Source: an uncultured Collinsella sp. (GTDB taxonomy: Bacteria > Actinomycetota > Coriobacteriia > Coriobacteriales > Coriobacteriaceae). Taken from it: 15,729 nucleotides of DNA. The stretch's first letter is position 1. Every line of letters starts with the position of its first letter. The DNA is taken from positions 1-15,729 of the forward strand of contig CABMPS010000022.1 of the NCBI GenBank assembly GCA_902388545.1, given 5' to 3'. The position numbers and the translations under genes were made by a program. Below, piece after piece: positions 15,226-15,729 of this stretch. Under the pieces are notes generated by a model, which had not been told where the DNA came from, did not search any database, and saw nothing but the letters and a program-made list of their open reading frames with translations.

Positions 15226-15443
15226 GTCTCGATCTGTAACACGAAGAGGCTGAAAACCCTCCTTATAGTTACAGATCGAGACAATGCCAAGGGATGGTCG
15301 ATAACATCTCGATCTGTAACACGAAGAGGCTGAAAGCCGTTCTTGCTGTTATAGATTTAGATAAACAGACAGGCCGCCAGGGAAACATCTTGATCTGTAA
15401 CAGATAGGGGAGGAATAACCCTCTTACTGTTACAGATCGAGAC
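15226..15443. repeat. Tandem array of three 57-nt hairpin units
   Basis: Three units at 15226-15282, 15306-15362 and 15387-15443 each have 15-nt arms and a loop of exactly 27 nt, at 80- and 81-nt intervals. The arm consensus is GTCTCGATCTGTAAC with its reverse complement. Unit 1 is perfect; unit 2 has two G-T pairs and one mismatch; unit 3 is nearly perfect. The first 15 nt of loops 1 and 2 are identical, and each loop can form a small inner hairpin. The 23- and 24-nt spacers are unrelated. No coding sequence is seen here. Confidence 0.85.
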
Positions 15444-15473
15444 TGAAACTGGGGCGAGGTTAGTCATCGGCAT

Positions 15474-15620
15474 CGAGCGAGGATTTTCGGACACACGAGA
15501 GTGGAAAATCTTCCGCCTAGAGAATGAACGTGGATAATCTCCCACTTTGGGCCCAGTGGCACGTCAAAAGTGGGAGATTATCCACGCTCGATTTCAAACG
15601 GGAGATAATCCACGCTCGAA
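15474..15620. repeat. Dispersed palindromic repeat cluster, copy 2
   Basis: This cluster carries the reverse complement of the 1924-1944 block (15474-15494) and then a related half unit (15496-15510). A full palindrome follows, with perfect 20-bp arms at 15529-15548 and 15567-15586 that extend outward with one mismatch. A solitary right arm lies at 15596-15618. The core GTGGATAATCTCCC is the same as at 1851, but the inner stem has changed from CCCGTTTT/AAAACGGG to CCCACTTT/AAAGTGGG, so pairing is kept. Confidence 0.75.
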
Positions 15621-15643
15621 TTTGCCGCGGAAGCCCGATCTCG

Positions 15644-15657
15644 ACCTATATATAGGT
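15644..15657. promoter_or_regulatory. 14-bp AT-rich palindrome
   Basis: acctatatataggt is a perfect palindrome containing TATATA. It could be a promoter element or operator for the gene that may begin at 15690. No -35 box is clear. Confidence 0.3.
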
Positions 15658-15689
15658 GTAAATAATTGAATACCTCGCTGCCGGTGGTG

Positions 15690-15729
15690 ATGAAAGTTAT
15701 CGGCAAAAAATATGTCCGTGAGGAAGTTG
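15690..15729 (+). CDS. Possible start of a downstream gene, cut by the window end
   Basis: An ATG at 15690 opens 13 codons reading MKVIGKKYVREEV to the window end. The codons look protein-like, but the upstream GGTGGTG is a poor ribosome binding site and nothing can be said of function. Confidence 0.3.
   Translation, partial: MKVIGKKYVREEV

Noticed and set aside
15226..15443. CRISPR array
   Set aside because: Units are diverging palindromes with 27-nt loops, only three copies exist, and no cas genes are seen.
15712..15729. ATG at 15712 as a gene start
   Set aside because: No ribosome binding site and only six codons; the ATG at 15690 in another frame looks slightly better.

Overview
The window reads as a chromosomal segment of a high-GC member of the Coriobacteriia, most likely a Collinsella-type gut actinobacterium. 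That assignment rests on protein style, GC-rich codon use and gene content; I could not run a search. Strong AAGGAGG-type ribosome binding sites precede most genes, and almost all of the space is protein-coding housekeeping sequence.

Layout. 1-250: a terminator from an upstream gene and an imperfect hairpin. 251-1819: a ThrE-type threonine/serine exporter with a very acidic N-terminus. 1820-2119: a dispersed palindromic repeat, then a hairpin leader. 2120-4746: clpC, the Hsp100 unfoldase, split by one frame change near 3403. 4961-6418: PepD-type dipeptidase. 6547-8283 (minus): a HipBA toxin-antitoxin pair with a 15-bp-arm operator. 8411-8989 (minus): the MntP manganese exporter, behind a yybP-ykoY manganese riboswitch with its own terminator. 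9339-14833 (plus): disA, ispD, ispF, cysS, rlmB and a YacP/Rae1-type NYN nuclease. This row is tightly packed except for a 143-nt gap between cysS and rlmB that holds a large folded element. 15057-15131: tRNA-Thr(UGU). 15132-15729: its terminator, three 57-nt hairpin units, and a second cluster of the repeat seen at 1851.

How the genes fit together. The order clpC ... disA-ispD-ispF-cysS-rlmB-yacP is the skeleton of the Bacillus subtilis clpC operon (ctsR-mcsA-mcsB-clpC-radA-disA-yacL-ispD-ispF-gltX-cysE-cysS-mrnC-rlmB-yacP). Several Bacillus members are absent here, and pepD, hipBA and mntP lie between clpC and disA. The row joins protein quality control, c-di-AMP signalling, MEP isoprenoid synthesis, cysteinyl-tRNA charging, 23S rRNA methylation and ribosome-linked mRNA cleavage. 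mntP and hipBA run the opposite way under their own controls.

The most interesting non-coding signals are four: the roughly 103-nt folded element between cysS and rlmB; the three-unit hairpin array after tRNA-Thr; a short ATCCACG-type unit that recurs in both orientations at the two ends of the window, with compensatory changes in its stem; and a half-site shared between the hip operator and the mntP terminator. The clpC frame change is either a sequencing error or a recent lesion.
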